In this document: piece by piece, positions 1 through 8,758 of the stretch
Position numbering within the stretch: the stretch's first letter is position 1
How the letters are laid out: the number at the start of each line of letters is the position of its first letter
Assembly: GCF_001552375.1 (NCBI RefSeq)
Contig: NZ_BCRB01000021.1
Span: 1-54,495 of the forward strand
Direction: 5' to 3'
Source: Cellulomonas iranensis NBRC 101100 = JCM 18110
GTDB taxonomy: Bacteria; Actinomycetota; Actinomycetes; Actinomycetales; Cellulomonadaceae
DNA length: 54,495 nt
Program-made: the position numbers and the translations under genes
The notes under the pieces: generated by a model
Told to the model about the DNA's origin: nothing
The model's database searches: none
The model's input: only the letters and a program-made list of their open reading frames with translations

Positions 1-415
1 GGCCGACACCCGGTGCGGCCACCCCGCCGGCGGGGTGGCCGCCCGCGGGGTCGGACGCGCCGCCGCCGACCGCAGCGGCGTCCCCGCTCACGGCCGGGGG
101 CAGCGCCGCCGCGAGCGCACCCAGCACCTGAGCCGGCGTCGGCACGCCCTCGGCCCGCGTCACGACCCGCCCGTCGGCGTCGAGCACGACGACGGTCGGG
201 GTGCTCACGACCCGCAGCGCGGCCGCGAGCCCGGGCGCGTCCGCGACGTCGACCTCGACGTGCCGCACACCGGGCACCGAACCTGCCACACGCGCGAGCA
301 CGCGACGCGTCGCGCGGCACGGCGCGCAGAACGCGGTCGACACCTGCAGGAGCGTCGCCCGCTCCCCCCGCGGCCCGCCGAGGTCGTGCGCCGTGAGCGT
401 CAGCGGCTCGGTCAC
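1..415 (-). CDS. Thioredoxin-family protein (3' end cut by window edge)
   Basis: A short thioredoxin-fold protein with a redox-active CxxC motif at about residues 30-33 (FCAPC), followed by an STPTVVVLD stretch that matches the cis-proline loop of thioredoxins (TPT). It has no signal peptide, so a cytoplasmic thiol-disulphide role is inferred. The visible C-terminal part is a low-complexity Ala/Gly/Pro tail that runs off the window, so the true end is unknown. The GTG start overlaps the dapF stop as GTGA, indicating translational coupling at the end of the miaA-dapF operon. The natural substrate cannot be told. The fold assignment is solid; the specific function is open. Confidence 0.8.
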   Translation of the reverse strand, partial: MTEPLTLTAHDLGGPRGERATLLQVSTAFCAPCRATRRVLARVAGSVPGVRHVEVDVADAPGLAAALRVVSTPTVVVLDADGRVVTRAEGVPTPAQVLGALAAALPPAVSGDAAAVGGGASDPAGGHPAGGVAAPGVG

Positions 416-1374
416 GCGGGCAGCGCGGCCAGGTCGACGTCCAGCTCGGCGACGAGCGTCGCGGGGCCGGCGAGCTCGGCCTGCCCGTCGGCGTGCAGCG
501 TGACGCGCACCGTGCCGCCCGGCACGTCGACGAGCCACACGTCCGGCGCCTGGTCCCCGCCCCACGCGCGGACCGCGGCGGCCGCGGCGACCGCCCCCGT
601 GCCGCACGACCGGGTCTCCCCCACGCCGCGCTCGTGCACGCGCATGCGCACGTGCCCCCGCGGGTGACCGTCGGGTCCGGCCTCCTCGCCCAGCGGCACG
701 ACGAGCTCGACGTTGGTGCCGTCGTGCGGCACGGGAGCGACCTCGGGAGCGGTCGTGAGGTCGGCGCGCGCGAGGTCGGCGCCGTCCGCGAGCACGACCA
801 CCGTGTGCGGGTTGCCGACGTCGACCGACAGGCCCGGCCGCGTGACCGCGAGGCCCGCGACGTCGACGTGCGCGTCACCGCCGTCGGACACCGCGGTCGC
901 ACCGCCGGGCAGCGTCACGGCTCCCATGCCGACCGCGAACCACAGCCCCTCGCCGACGTCGGCGGGGACGAGGGCGACCGTCCGCAGCCCGGCGCGGGTG
1001 CCCACGTCGAGCGGGCCCGCGGCCGGGTCCCACAGCCCCAGGCGCTGCGCGTACGCCGCGAACACCCGCACGCCGTTGCCGCACATCTGCGCGACCGACC
1101 CGTCGGCGTTGCGGTAGTCCATGAACCAGCGCGCGGCGCGCGCCGCGGCGGGGGCGTCGTCGACGTGCGCGGTCGCGACGAGCCGGATCACGCCGTCACC
1201 GCCGACGCCCGCACGCCGCTCGCACAGCGCACGCACGAGCGCGGGCGTGAGGTCGAGCGCGCCGTCGCGGTCGTCGAGCAGCACGAAGTCGTTCTGCGTG
1301 CCGTGGCCCTTGGTGGCCACCAGGCGTCCGGCCGGCGGGGCGGCGGTCGGCGTGGCGGTGGTCGTGGCGGTCAC
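412..1374 (-). CDS. dapF: Diaminopimelate epimerase
   Basis: Converts LL-diaminopimelate to meso-diaminopimelate for lysine and peptidoglycan synthesis in the cytoplasm. About 320 residues, slightly longer than the usual 270-300. Both catalytic cysteines are visible in their signature contexts: AQMCGNGVR (first half) and ETRSCGTGA (second half). The N-terminal KGHGTQNDFVLLDD motif is also typical. The GTG start was chosen because it overlaps the miaA stop as GTGA; it gives a short Ala/Thr-rich leader before the conserved region, so a start slightly downstream is possible. It sits between miaA and a thioredoxin-like gene, the same miaA-dapF order as in mycobacteria. Confidence 0.96.
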   Translation of the reverse strand: MTATTTATPTAAPPAGRLVATKGHGTQNDFVLLDDRDGALDLTPALVRALCERRAGVGGDGVIRLVATAHVDDAPAAARAARWFMDYRNADGSVAQMCGNGVRVFAAYAQRLGLWDPAAGPLDVGTRAGLRTVALVPADVGEGLWFAVGMGAVTLPGGATAVSDGGDAHVDVAGLAVTRPGLSVDVGNPHTVVVLADGADLARADLTTAPEVAPVPHDGTNVELVVPLGEEAGPDGHPRGHVRMRVHERGVGETRSCGTGAVAAAAAVRAWGGDQAPDVWLVDVPGGTVRVTLHADGQAELAGPATLVAELDVDLAALPA

Positions 1375-2327
1375 GACCCCAGCGTACGGCGGGCGGGCGC
1401 GTCGACCACGGGGGCGTCCAGCCGCCCGGCGTCGGCCGCCGCGACCACGTCGAGCGCGCGCGCCACGAGGTCCGGGTCCCGGGCGTCGAGCCACGTGACG
1501 CGGGGGTCCCGGCCGAACCAGCCCATCTGCTTGCGGGCGAGCCGGCGCGTGCCCGCGGCGGTCGCGGCGCGCGCCTGCGCGCCGTCGAGCTCGCCCGCGA
1601 GCTCGGCGAGCGCCTGCGCGTAGCCGACCGCGCGGGACGCCGTGCGACCCAGCCCGTGGGCCGCGAGCGCGCGCACCTCGTCCAGCAGACCCGCGTCCCA
1701 CATGCGCTCGACGCGCCGCGCGATGCGCTCGTCGAGGGCCGCGCGGTCGCAGTCCAGCCCGATCTGCACCGCGGGCACCTCATACTCGTGCCGCGGCAGG
1801 CTCGCGGAGTACGGCCGCCCGGTGAGCGTCACGACCTCGAGCGCGCGCACGAGCCGGCGGGCGTTGCGCGGGCCGATGCTCTCGGCGGCCGCCGGGTCGA
1901 CGGCCGCGAGCTCGGCGTGCAGCGCGCGCGCCCCCTCGGTCTCGACGCGCTCCTCGAGCGCGGCGCGCACCGCCGCGTCCGTGCCGGGGAACTCCATGCG
2001 GTCGAGCAGCGCGCGCACGTACAGCCCCGACCCGCCCACCGCGACGGCGCGCACGTCGCGGCGCGCCAGGTCGGCGAGCACCGCGCGCGCCTGCACCTGG
2101 TAGTCCGCGACCGAGGCCTCGTCGCGCGGGTCGAGCACGTCGAGCAGGTGGTGGGGCACGCCGCGCCGCTCGGCGGGCGCGAGCTTGGCCGTGCCGACGT
2201 CCATGCCGCGGTACAGCTGCATCGCGTCGGTGTTGACGACCTCGCCCCCCAGCGCGAGGGCGAGCTCGAGCGCGAGGTCCGACTTGCCGGTCGCCGTGGG
2301 GCCGACGAGCGCCACGACGAGGCTCAC
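1371..2327 (-). CDS. miaA: tRNA dimethylallyltransferase
   Basis: Transfers a dimethylallyl group to A37 of tRNAs that read UNN codons. MiaB, also encoded in this window, then methylthiolates the product. About 318 residues, normal for the family. The N-terminus has the P-loop VGPTATGKSDLALELA, followed by VVNTDAMQLYRGMDVGTAK, which matches the conserved substrate-binding Asp/Gln region, and later GGSGLYVRALL. The GTG start is the first codon before the conserved VALVGPTATGKS and overlaps the upstream gene's stop as GTGA. Its own stop overlaps dapF in the same way, so three genes are coupled in tandem. Confidence 0.97.
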   Translation of the reverse strand: MSLVVALVGPTATGKSDLALELALALGGEVVNTDAMQLYRGMDVGTAKLAPAERRGVPHHLLDVLDPRDEASVADYQVQARAVLADLARRDVRAVAVGGSGLYVRALLDRMEFPGTDAAVRAALEERVETEGARALHAELAAVDPAAAESIGPRNARRLVRALEVVTLTGRPYSASLPRHEYEVPAVQIGLDCDRAALDERIARRVERMWDAGLLDEVRALAAHGLGRTASRAVGYAQALAELAGELDGAQARAATAAGTRRLARKQMGWFGRDPRVTWLDARDPDLVARALDVVAAADAGRLDAPVVDAPARRTLGS

Positions 2328-3094
2328 GACGCCGCCCGCCACAGCACGGCGGCGTGGGCCGCGCCGCGCCAGACCGTCGCCAGCCGCACCTCGGGTGCGG
2401 GCCCCTCGTCGCGCGCCGTCGCCGCGCGGGCGTCGAGCGCGCCCACCAGCACCTGCCAGGGCGCCCAGCCCGTCACCGCGAGCGCCGCGGCGGTCGCCGG
2501 GTCGAGCGCGGCCAGCGCGCGACGCGCGGGTCCCGCACCGTCCGCGAGCGCGCGCAGCAGGGCGTCGTCCAGGTCGTCGGCGCGCGGGTCGCCGGGCAGG
2601 GGGGCGTCGTCGCCGTGGCGTGCCGACCCGGACCCGACCACGACGAGGGCGGTCGACGGGTCGGCGCCCAGCGCGGCGCCGAGCGCTCGCAGCGCGCCCG
2701 CGGGCCCGGGGGCGACCTCGACCGCGTGCAGCCGCTCGGCCCGCGTACCCGCCGCGAGCGCGAGCCGCAGCCCGACGACCGTCCCGGTCGCGGCGCCGCC
2801 GACCGCGGCGTCCGGCGCACCGGGGGCCGGGCGCAGCCGCACGGTCGGCACGGGCTCCCGCAGCAGGTGGTCCGGCACGCCCGCCGCACCGGCGCCGAGC
2901 GGGACGTCGCCGGTCAGCGCGCGGTCGCGCGCGCCCGGGGCGACCACCACGACGCGCTCGGCACCCGCCACCGCGTCCGCCACGACCGCGCCGGCCGCGG
3001 CACGCAGCGCGCGCAGCGCGGCCTCGTCGGGGCCGCGGCCGGCGGCACCCGGCAGCAGCAGCACGGTGTCGGGGACGAGGGCGGCGGCGAGCAC
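2324..3094 (-). CDS. LigB-like (class III extradiol dioxygenase-like) conserved actinobacterial protein
   Basis: A 256-residue, Ala-rich protein encoded directly before miaA, in the position occupied in mycobacteria by the uncharacterised Rv2728c family. Its layout resembles the LigB fold of class III extradiol dioxygenases: alternating hydrophobic strands with a VVVAP block near residue 50 and a VVVGSGSARHG block around residue 165. The histidines that normally bind iron in LigB appear absent: the N-terminal strand reads LVPDTVLLLPG where a PHPP-type motif is expected, and the second block reads APGARDR. Catalysis is therefore doubtful. The GTG start is supported by a TACGGT hexamer six bases upstream and by lack of coding need further out. 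Confidence 0.72.
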   Translation of the reverse strand: MLAAALVPDTVLLLPGAAGRGPDEAALRALRAAAGAVVADAVAGAERVVVVAPGARDRALTGDVPLGAGAAGVPDHLLREPVPTVRLRPAPGAPDAAVGGAATGTVVGLRLALAAGTRAERLHAVEVAPGPAGALRALGAALGADPSTALVVVGSGSARHGDDAPLPGDPRADDLDDALLRALADGAGPARRALAALDPATAAALAVTGWAPWQVLVGALDARAATARDEGPAPEVRLATVWRGAAHAAVLWRAAS

Positions 3095-3100
3095 GGACCG

Positions 3101-3106
3101 ACCGTA
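3101..3106 (-). promoter_or_regulatory. -10 hexamer for the LigB-like/miaA/dapF operon
   Basis: TACGGT on the minus strand, six bases before the GTG at 3094. This matches the TANNNT -10 consensus at a spacing that would start transcription on or next to the start codon (leaderless mRNA). No clear -35 and no Shine-Dalgarno sequence are visible. Confidence 0.45.
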
Positions 3107-3162
3107 ACGCGTGCCACGTCCGCGACCGGCGCCCCGCCCCGCGCGTCGTCGGCGGTGCCAGG

Positions 3163-3168
3163 TAGGGT
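3163..3168 (+). promoter_or_regulatory. -10 hexamer for the YbjN pair
   Basis: TAGGGT, seven bases before the ATG at 3176. The spacing predicts a leaderless transcript. There is no Shine-Dalgarno sequence between it and the start. Confidence 0.5.
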
Positions 3169-3175
3169 CGGCCGC

Positions 3176-3760
3176 ATGGGGTGGTTCCGTCTGCGCGCTG
3201 CGCGCTGGAGGGCTCGTACGCGTCCCGCACCCGTGCGCGACGCGAGCTCCGTCGACGACCGCGAGCTGCACGACCGCGTGTCCGAGCTGCTCGTGCGCGA
3301 GCTCGGCGGCGCCGACGCGGCGACCCGGGCACCGGCACCCGTGTCCCCCGCGCGCATCGCGTCGTGGATGTCCGACAACCAGTTCTCCTACTTCGTCGAC
3401 AACGACGGCGACCTCGGGGGGCTGTGGCGCGGACGGCTGTTCTACTTCTTCCTCTTCGGGGAGCAGTCCGAGATCCTCCAGGTCCGCGGGCAGTGGCACC
3501 GCGAGCTCGCGATCGAGCGCCTCGAGGAGGTGCTCGACCTGTGCAACGAGTGGAACGCCGAGCGGATCTGGCCCAAGGCGTACGCGCGCGTGCGCGACAA
3601 CGGTCGCGTGCACGTGGTCTCCGAGGTCGCGACGGACCTCGAGCACGGCGCGACGGACGCCCAGCTCAGCCAGCTGCTGTTCTGCGGCCTGTCGACGGGC
3701 AGCATGCTGTTCGACGCGCTCGACGAGCGGTACCCCGACCCCGCGGGGACGGCCCCGTGA
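3176..3760 (+). CDS. YbjN-domain protein (first of a tandem pair)
   Basis: A 194-residue protein of the YbjN family, whose members are described as putative sensory or regulatory proteins with no defined biochemical activity. The domain covers about residues 60-190: a WMSDNQFSYFVDNDGDLGG start, a GEQSEILQVRGQWHREL core and a CNEWNAERIWPKAY segment, then a conserved end (LLFCGLSTGSMLF). The 55-residue N-terminus is Arg-rich, then acidic, and not conserved. The ATG start follows a TAGGGT hexamer by seven bases. The next gene encodes a paralogue and overlaps it as GTGA, so the two are probably co-translated and may form a heteromer (inference). Confidence 0.82.
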   Translation: MGWFRLRAARWRARTRPAPVRDASSVDDRELHDRVSELLVRELGGADAATRAPAPVSPARIASWMSDNQFSYFVDNDGDLGGLWRGRLFYFFLFGEQSEILQVRGQWHRELAIERLEEVLDLCNEWNAERIWPKAYARVRDNGRVHVVSEVATDLEHGATDAQLSQLLFCGLSTGSMLFDALDERYPDPAGTAP

Positions 3761-4278
3761 GCGCCCCGGGCTGGCTGCTGCGCGTGCTCGGCGGGCTGCC
3801 CAAGCCCACGAAGACGCGCCCCCAGGACGACGAGCCGCCGCAGCCCCTGACGCGCGACCGCGTCGCGGACTACCTGCTGGGGCGCGGGTACCGGTTCGTG
3901 ATCGACGAGGACGGCGACCTCACCGGCACGTGGGACGGCAGCCGGTTCTGGTTCCTGCTGCTCGGCGAGCAGTCCGAGATCCTGCAGGTGCGCGGACGCT
4001 GGCACCGCACGCTGCCGGTCGAGCAGCGCCGCGCGGTCGCGCTGGCCATCAACGACTGGAACCGCGAGCGCATCTGGCCCAAGGCGTACGTCCGCGAGGA
4101 GGAGGGCGAGCTCGCGGTGTACGCCGAGGTCTCGGCGGACCTCGAGCAGGGCGTCACCGACCTGCAGCTCGCGCAGCTGCTCGCGTGCGGCCTGGGCACG
4201 GGTGTGCAGCTGTTCGCGGCGCTCGACCCCGTGGTCCCGGCGGACGGCCCGCCGCCGCCCGACGTGCCCGACAACTGA
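3757..4278 (+). CDS. YbjN-domain protein (second of a tandem pair)
   Basis: A 173-residue paralogue of the preceding gene. It shares the strings GEQSEILQVRG and ERIWPKAYV and the final acidic-aromatic pattern (TDLQLAQLLACGLGTGVQLF). In this copy the domain begins with YLLGRGYRFVIDEDGDLTGTW, closer to the usual YbjN start than in the first copy. It begins with GTG overlapping the upstream stop. The C-terminal tail is Pro/Asp-rich. The function is unknown. The conservation of both copies, with no decay in either, suggests both are used. It faces the transporter gene on the other strand across 39 bases. Confidence 0.82.
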   Translation: MSAPGWLLRVLGGLPKPTKTRPQDDEPPQPLTRDRVADYLLGRGYRFVIDEDGDLTGTWDGSRFWFLLLGEQSEILQVRGRWHRTLPVEQRRAVALAINDWNRERIWPKAYVREEEGELAVYAEVSADLEQGVTDLQLAQLLACGLGTGVQLFAALDPVVPADGPPPPDVPDN

Positions 4279-4317
4279 GCGCCCACACCGCCGCGGCGCC
4301 TCCCGGGCGGCGGGGCG

Positions 4318-5907
4318 TCACAGCCCGCCGAGCACCTGCCCCAGCACGATCTTGGTGATCATCGCGGCCGGGTACACGAGCGCGTAGCCGAGCGCGACGC
4401 GCGCGTCGTACCCGGTGCGCGCGTTCGCGAACGCGAGCACGGCCGGCTGGGTCTGCGTGCCGCCGACGATCCCGGACAGGCGCGTGCCGCCGATCCGGAA
4501 GACGCGACGCATGACGAGCGAGAGCCCCACCGCGACCGTCGTCGTGACGAGCGCACCGAGCAGGAGGATCCGCAACCACTCGCCGGACGTGAACGCGGCG
4601 CCGATCTGCGCGCCCGCACGTGACCCGGCCTGCGCCAGGAACACCAGGAGCCCGAGCTCGGCGACGGCCTGCGCCGCCGTGTAGGGCATGGCCGTGACGA
4701 CCGGCCCGATCCGGCCGACGCGCCCGAGCACGAGCCCGACGAGCAGCGTGCCGGCGGCCGAGCCGATCGAGAACACACGGCCCGGCACGGGGAACGCGAC
4801 GGCACCCAGGAGGATGCCCAGCGTCATGCCGACGCCGAGCACCACGGGCGTGATGTCCGACAGCCCGCGCGACGAGTCGCCGAACCACCGCGACACCTCC
4901 GCCATGCGCTCGCGCGGTGCGATCACGCGCACGCGGTCGCCGAGCTGGAGCTGGAAGTCGTCCGTGGCGAGGACGTCGACGTCGCCGCGACGCACGCGCG
5001 AGATGGTCGCGCCGAACCGGTGCAGCAGGTCGAGCTCGGCGATCGTGTGCCCCGCTGCGTGGTCCGCCGAGACCGTGACCCGGCGCATGTCGAGGTACAG
5101 CCGGTCGGCCTCGAGGCGGTGCGACGACGCGTGCCCGAGCTCGCGCGTCACCGCCTCGACGTCGTCCACCGGGCCGACCACGGTCACGAGGTCGTCGAGC
5201 ACGAGCAGGTCCGCGTCGGCGGCCGTCCGGATCGGCGACGTCTCGCCCCGTCGCACGCGCGAGAACTTGATCCGGTCGCGGTGCGCGAGCTCGAGGTCGC
5301 GCACGCGCACGCCCGCGGTCGCCTCGACGCGCACGGTGCGGCTCACGAGCGTCGGGGGCGCGTCGGTGTCGTGCTCGCGGTGCCGCAGCGCGACCGACAC
5401 CGCGACGAGCATCCCGACCACCCCGAAGAGGTAGGTGACGGCGTAGCCGATCGTCGGCGTCGTCGCGTCGCCCGCGGCGTCGCGCGCCGCCGCGAGCGCG
5501 GGCGTGTTCGTCACCGCACCCGCCCACGCGCCCGCCACCGTGGGGGCGTCCAGCCCGAGCAGCCGGCCGGCGCCGACCGCGACGCCCGCGCTGACGACGA
5601 GCACGCCCGCGGTCGCGAGGATCGGCGCGAGCGAGCGCCGCAACGACGAGAAGAACGTCGCGCCCGAGACGAGGCCGACGCAGAACGTGAACAGCGTGAG
5701 CCCGAGCGTGCCGAGCGCCTCGGTGATCTCGAGGTCGACGCCGTACGACGCCGCCCACGCGGACGACCCGATCGCGAGGAACAGCACGGCGGCCGCGCCG
5801 AGCCCGACGCCCCGCACCTTGACGTGGCCCACCGCGGACCCGACGCCGATGACGACGAAGAGCAGCAGCACGGGCTGCTGGGCGAGGAACAGGAAGACGT
5901 CTCGCAT
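4318..5907 (-). CDS. AspT/YidE-type (aspartate:alanine exchanger family) membrane transporter with two TrkA-C domains
   Basis: About 529 residues in the duplicated AAE family layout. There are five to six membrane segments at residues 1-165, two soluble RCK_C/TrkA-C-like domains at about 185-360 (each with a GDxVxVxxP-type pattern, e.g. FQLQLGDRVRVIAP), then a second membrane block to the C-terminus. The two membrane halves share the family hallmarks: AVTNTPALAAA in the first half and GGTQTQPAVLAFAN in the second. Family members exchange amino acids or dicarboxylates; the substrate here cannot be told. ATG at 5907 was preferred over GTG at 5919 because GTGGAG lies about six bases before it. 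It is monocistronic by position. Confidence 0.88.
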   Translation of the reverse strand: MRDVFLFLAQQPVLLLFVVIGVGSAVGHVKVRGVGLGAAAVLFLAIGSSAWAASYGVDLEITEALGTLGLTLFTFCVGLVSGATFFSSLRRSLAPILATAGVLVVSAGVAVGAGRLLGLDAPTVAGAWAGAVTNTPALAAARDAAGDATTPTIGYAVTYLFGVVGMLVAVSVALRHREHDTDAPPTLVSRTVRVEATAGVRVRDLELAHRDRIKFSRVRRGETSPIRTAADADLLVLDDLVTVVGPVDDVEAVTRELGHASSHRLEADRLYLDMRRVTVSADHAAGHTIAELDLLHRFGATISRVRRGDVDVLATDDFQLQLGDRVRVIAPRERMAEVSRWFGDSSRGLSDITPVVLGVGMTLGILLGAVAFPVPGRVFSIGSAAGTLLVGLVLGRVGRIGPVVTAMPYTAAQAVAELGLLVFLAQAGSRAGAQIGAAFTSGEWLRILLLGALVTTTVAVGLSLVMRRVFRIGGTRLSGIVGGTQTQPAVLAFANARTGYDARVALGYALVYPAAMITKIVLGQVLGGL

Positions 5908-6018
5908 GACGGGCTCCACTGACGCTGCGACGTGGCGACACTGCCGCGTTCATTGAAGCGCCGGTCGTCGGGCCGCTCCTGGTCCGAAGGGCCCGGGTCG
6001 CGCGGCCGCGCCGGCAGG

Positions 6019-6129
6019 GCGCGTCAGCGCAGCGTCGTCGGCGCGCGTCAGCGCAGCGTCGTCGGGCGCGCGTCAGCGCAGCGTCGTCGGGCGCGCGTCA
6101 GCGCAGCGTCGTTGGGCGCGCGTCAGCGC
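6019..6129. repeat. Tandem repeat, about 25-bp unit, over the miaB stop codon
   Basis: Units start at 6019, 6043, 6068, 6093 and 6118. Spacing is 24, 25, 25 and 25 bases. Each contains gcgcgtcagcgc, and four of the five continue agcgtcgt. The last unit (6118) is the real 3' end of miaB; the others lie just downstream of the gene. Every unit holds a TGA on the minus strand, and the 25-base period places the last three in all three reading frames. Confidence 0.9.
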
Positions 6130-7727
6130 GCGGGGCGACCGAGCGTCGGCAGGCCGAGCACCACGGGCCCGGCCGGTGCCGGCGCACCCGTCCCGCACGA
6201 GGACGCTCCGCCGTGGTCGTGCTCGTCGCGCCCTTCGGCACGGGCCTGCCACGCGTCGCCGGCGCGCGTGCGGCGCACGCGGAACGTGCCGCCGGGCGCG
6301 AGCGCCGAGTCGGCGACCAGGTGGTGCGGCGCGCCGTGCGTGACCTCGACGGTCACGAGGTCGCCCGGCCGCGGCGCGTCCTGCGGCGCCAGGTCCGCCG
6401 GCAGCGCGAGGTGCACCAGACGGTTGTCCTCCGCGCGCCCGGAGATCCGGGCCGTCGCACCGTCCTTGCGTCCCTCGCCCTCGGCGACCAGCACGTCCAG
6501 CGTCCGCCCGACCTGCGCGGCGTTCTCCTCGGCGGAGATCCGCTCCTGCAGCTCGACCAGCCGCTCGTACCGCTCCTGCACGACCGCCTTGGGCAGCTGG
6601 TCGGGCAGGTCCGCGGCCGGCGTGCCCGGGCGCGGCGAGTACTGGAACGTGAACGCCGACGAGAACCGCGACGCCTCGACCACCCGCAGGGTCTCGGCGA
6701 AGTCCTCCTCGGTCTCCCCCGGGAACCCGACGATCACGTCCGTCGTGATGGCGGCGTGCGGGATCGCGGCCCGCACGCGCTCGAGGATCCCGAGGAAGCG
6801 GTCGGAGCGGTAGGACCGCCGCATCGCGCGCAGCACGCGGTCGGAGCCCGACTGCAGCGGCATGTGCAGCTGCGGCATCACGGTCGGCGTCTGCGCCATC
6901 GCCTCGATCACGTCGTCCGTGAACGCGGCCGGGTGCGGCGACGTGAAGCGCACGCGCTCCAGGCCCGGGACGGCGCCGACGGCGCGCAGCAGCTTGCCGA
7001 ACGCGTGCCGGTCGCCGAACCCGACGCCGTACGAGTTGACGTTCTGCCCCAGGAGCGTGACCTCGATGGCCCCGGTCGCGACGAGCGCCTCGACCTCGGC
7101 GAGGATCTCGCCCGGGCGGCGGTCGCGCTCCTTGCCGCGCAGGTGGGGCACGATGCAGAACGTGCACGTGTTGTTGCAGCCCACGCTGATCGACACCCAT
7201 CCCGCGTACACGGACTCGCGCCGCGTCGGGAGCATGGACGGGAACACCTGCAGCGACTCGGCGATCTCGACCTGCGCCGCCGCGTTGTGCCGCGCGCGCT
7301 CGAGCAGCGTCGGGAGCACGTCGAGGTTGTGCGTGCCGAAGACGACGTCGACCCAGGGCGCGCGCTCGACGATGCCCGCGCGGTCCTTCTGCGCGAGGCA
7401 GCCGCCCACGGCGATCTGCATGCCTCCGGGGCGCGTGCGCTTGGTGCCCGCGAGCCGCCCGAGGTTGCCGTAGAGCTTGTCGGCCGCGTTCTCGCGCACG
7501 GCGCACGTGTTGATGACCATGACGTCGACGTCCTCGGCGGCCGCCTCGGCGGGCGGTGCGGGCACGTAGCCGGCCTGCTCGAGCATGCCGGCCATGTGCT
7601 CGGAGTCGTGCACGTTCATCTGGCAGCCGAGCGTCTTGACGAGGTAGGTCCGCGGGCGCGCGTCGGCGCCCGCGGGCGCGTCGGGCGCGTGCGGCGCGGC
7701 TGCGGCGTCGGTCAGGGTCGTGGACAT
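6123..7727 (-). CDS. miaB: tRNA-2-methylthio-N6-dimethylallyladenosine synthase
   Basis: A radical-SAM methylthiotransferase that converts i6A37 to ms2i6A37 in tRNA, acting after MiaA. 534 residues. The UPF0004 domain carries three auxiliary-cluster cysteines (KTLGCQ near residue 35, NTCAVREN near 75, GGCLAQK near 110). The radical SAM motif CNNTCTFC follows near 183-190, then a TRAM domain at about 415-490. The C-terminus has a His/Asp-rich and Cys-Gly extension ([17 protein letters not shown]), as is common in actinobacteria. The ATG start lies just after a TACCCT hexamer. The stop codon lies within a tandem repeat. In this group miaB commonly neighbours the recA cluster and gluABCD. Confidence 0.96.
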   Translation of the reverse strand: MSTTLTDAAAAPHAPDAPAGADARPRTYLVKTLGCQMNVHDSEHMAGMLEQAGYVPAPPAEAAAEDVDVMVINTCAVRENAADKLYGNLGRLAGTKRTRPGGMQIAVGGCLAQKDRAGIVERAPWVDVVFGTHNLDVLPTLLERARHNAAAQVEIAESLQVFPSMLPTRRESVYAGWVSISVGCNNTCTFCIVPHLRGKERDRRPGEILAEVEALVATGAIEVTLLGQNVNSYGVGFGDRHAFGKLLRAVGAVPGLERVRFTSPHPAAFTDDVIEAMAQTPTVMPQLHMPLQSGSDRVLRAMRRSYRSDRFLGILERVRAAIPHAAITTDVIVGFPGETEEDFAETLRVVEASRFSSAFTFQYSPRPGTPAADLPDQLPKAVVQERYERLVELQERISAEENAAQVGRTLDVLVAEGEGRKDGATARISGRAEDNRLVHLALPADLAPQDAPRPGDLVTVEVTHGAPHHLVADSALAPGGTFRVRRTRAGDAWQARAEGRDEHDHGGASSCGTGAPAPAGPVVLGLPTLGRPAR

Positions 7728-7879
7728 CGTCCACCAGGGTACGACCCGCCCGGCGGCCCTCGACGCACCCGCGGGACTGACCCCGCCGACCGCGCGGGCG
7801 ACACGGAACGGACGTTTCGTGTGAACCCGCTGTTACGCGACCGTGACGTCCACACGTGGCATACGCAACATCTCACCCG

Positions 7880-7885
7880 TAGGTT
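7880..7885 (+). promoter_or_regulatory. -10 hexamer for gluA
   Basis: TAGGTT ends six bases before the gluA ATG at 7892, predicting a leaderless transcript. The intergenic region shared with miaB (7728-7891) is 164 bases and otherwise holds no recognisable operator. Confidence 0.5.
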
Positions 7886-7891
7886 CGGTCC

Positions 7892-8686
7892 ATGGTTGAC
7901 AGCACCACGGCGGAGCCGGGCCGTGCGGACGTGGACGCACGTCCGACCGGCGAGCCGCTCCTCGTCCTCGACCACGTCGACAAGCACTTCGGTGCGCTGC
8001 ACGTCCTGCGGGACGTCAACCTCACCGTGCACCGGGGCGAGGTGGTCGTCGTCATCGGGCCGTCGGGCTCCGGCAAGTCGACGCTGTGCCGCACGATCAA
8101 CCGGCTCGAGACGATCGACTCGGGCACCATCACGATCGACGGCCGCCCCCTGCCCGCGGAGGGCCGCGAGCTCGCGCGGCTGCGCGCCGACGTCGGCATG
8201 GTCTTCCAGTCGTTCAACCTGTTCGCGCACAAGACGGTGCTCGAGAACGTCACGCTCGGCCAGATCAAGGCCAAGGGCGTCAGGCCCGCGCAGGCGAAGG
8301 CGACCGCGATGGAGCTCCTCGAGCGCGTCGGCGTCGCCAACCAGGCGCACAAGCGGCCCGCGCAGCTCTCGGGCGGTCAGCAGCAGCGCGTGGCGATCGC
8401 GCGGGCCCTGGCCATGAAGCCGAAGGCGATGCTGTTCGACGAGCCGACGTCCGCGCTCGACCCCGAGATGATCAACGAGGTGCTGGACGTCATGGTGAGC
8501 CTCGCGCGCGACGGCATGACCATGGTCGTCGTCACCCACGAGATGGGGTTCGCGCGCCGGGCCGCGCACCGCGTGGTGTTCATGGACGCCGGGCAGGTCG
8601 TCGAGGAGGCCGACCCCGAGACGTTCTTCACCGCGCCCCGCAGCGAGCGCGCCAAGGACTTCCTGTCGAAGATCCTCACGCACTGA
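7892..8686 (+). CDS. gluA: Polar amino-acid (glutamate-type) ABC transporter ATPase
   Basis: A 264-residue ATPase of the HisP/GlnQ/GluA type that powers import with the permeases encoded downstream. Walker A is GPSGSGKST near residues 54-62, the Q-loop is MVFQSFNLF, the signature is [15 protein letters not shown], Walker B is AMLFDEP, and the switch His is [11 protein letters not shown] non-conserved 22-residue leader precedes the conserved [10 protein letters not shown]. The start is supported by a -10 hexamer six bases upstream. It leads a four-gene operon (ATPase, binding protein, two permeases), the same order as gluABCD of Corynebacterium. The glutamate substrate is inferred from that match. 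Confidence 0.92.
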   Translation: MVDSTTAEPGRADVDARPTGEPLLVLDHVDKHFGALHVLRDVNLTVHRGEVVVVIGPSGSGKSTLCRTINRLETIDSGTITIDGRPLPAEGRELARLRADVGMVFQSFNLFAHKTVLENVTLGQIKAKGVRPAQAKATAMELLERVGVANQAHKRPAQLSGGQQQRVAIARALAMKPKAMLFDEPTSALDPEMINEVLDVMVSLARDGMTMVVVTHEMGFARRAAHRVVFMDAGQVVEEADPETFFTAPRSERAKDFLSKILTH

Positions 8687-8758
8687 CCCGACCCGCGACC
8701 CATCCTCACCGACCATCCCGACCCTGACCGACGTAGGACGAACGAAGGGGAAGCACAC

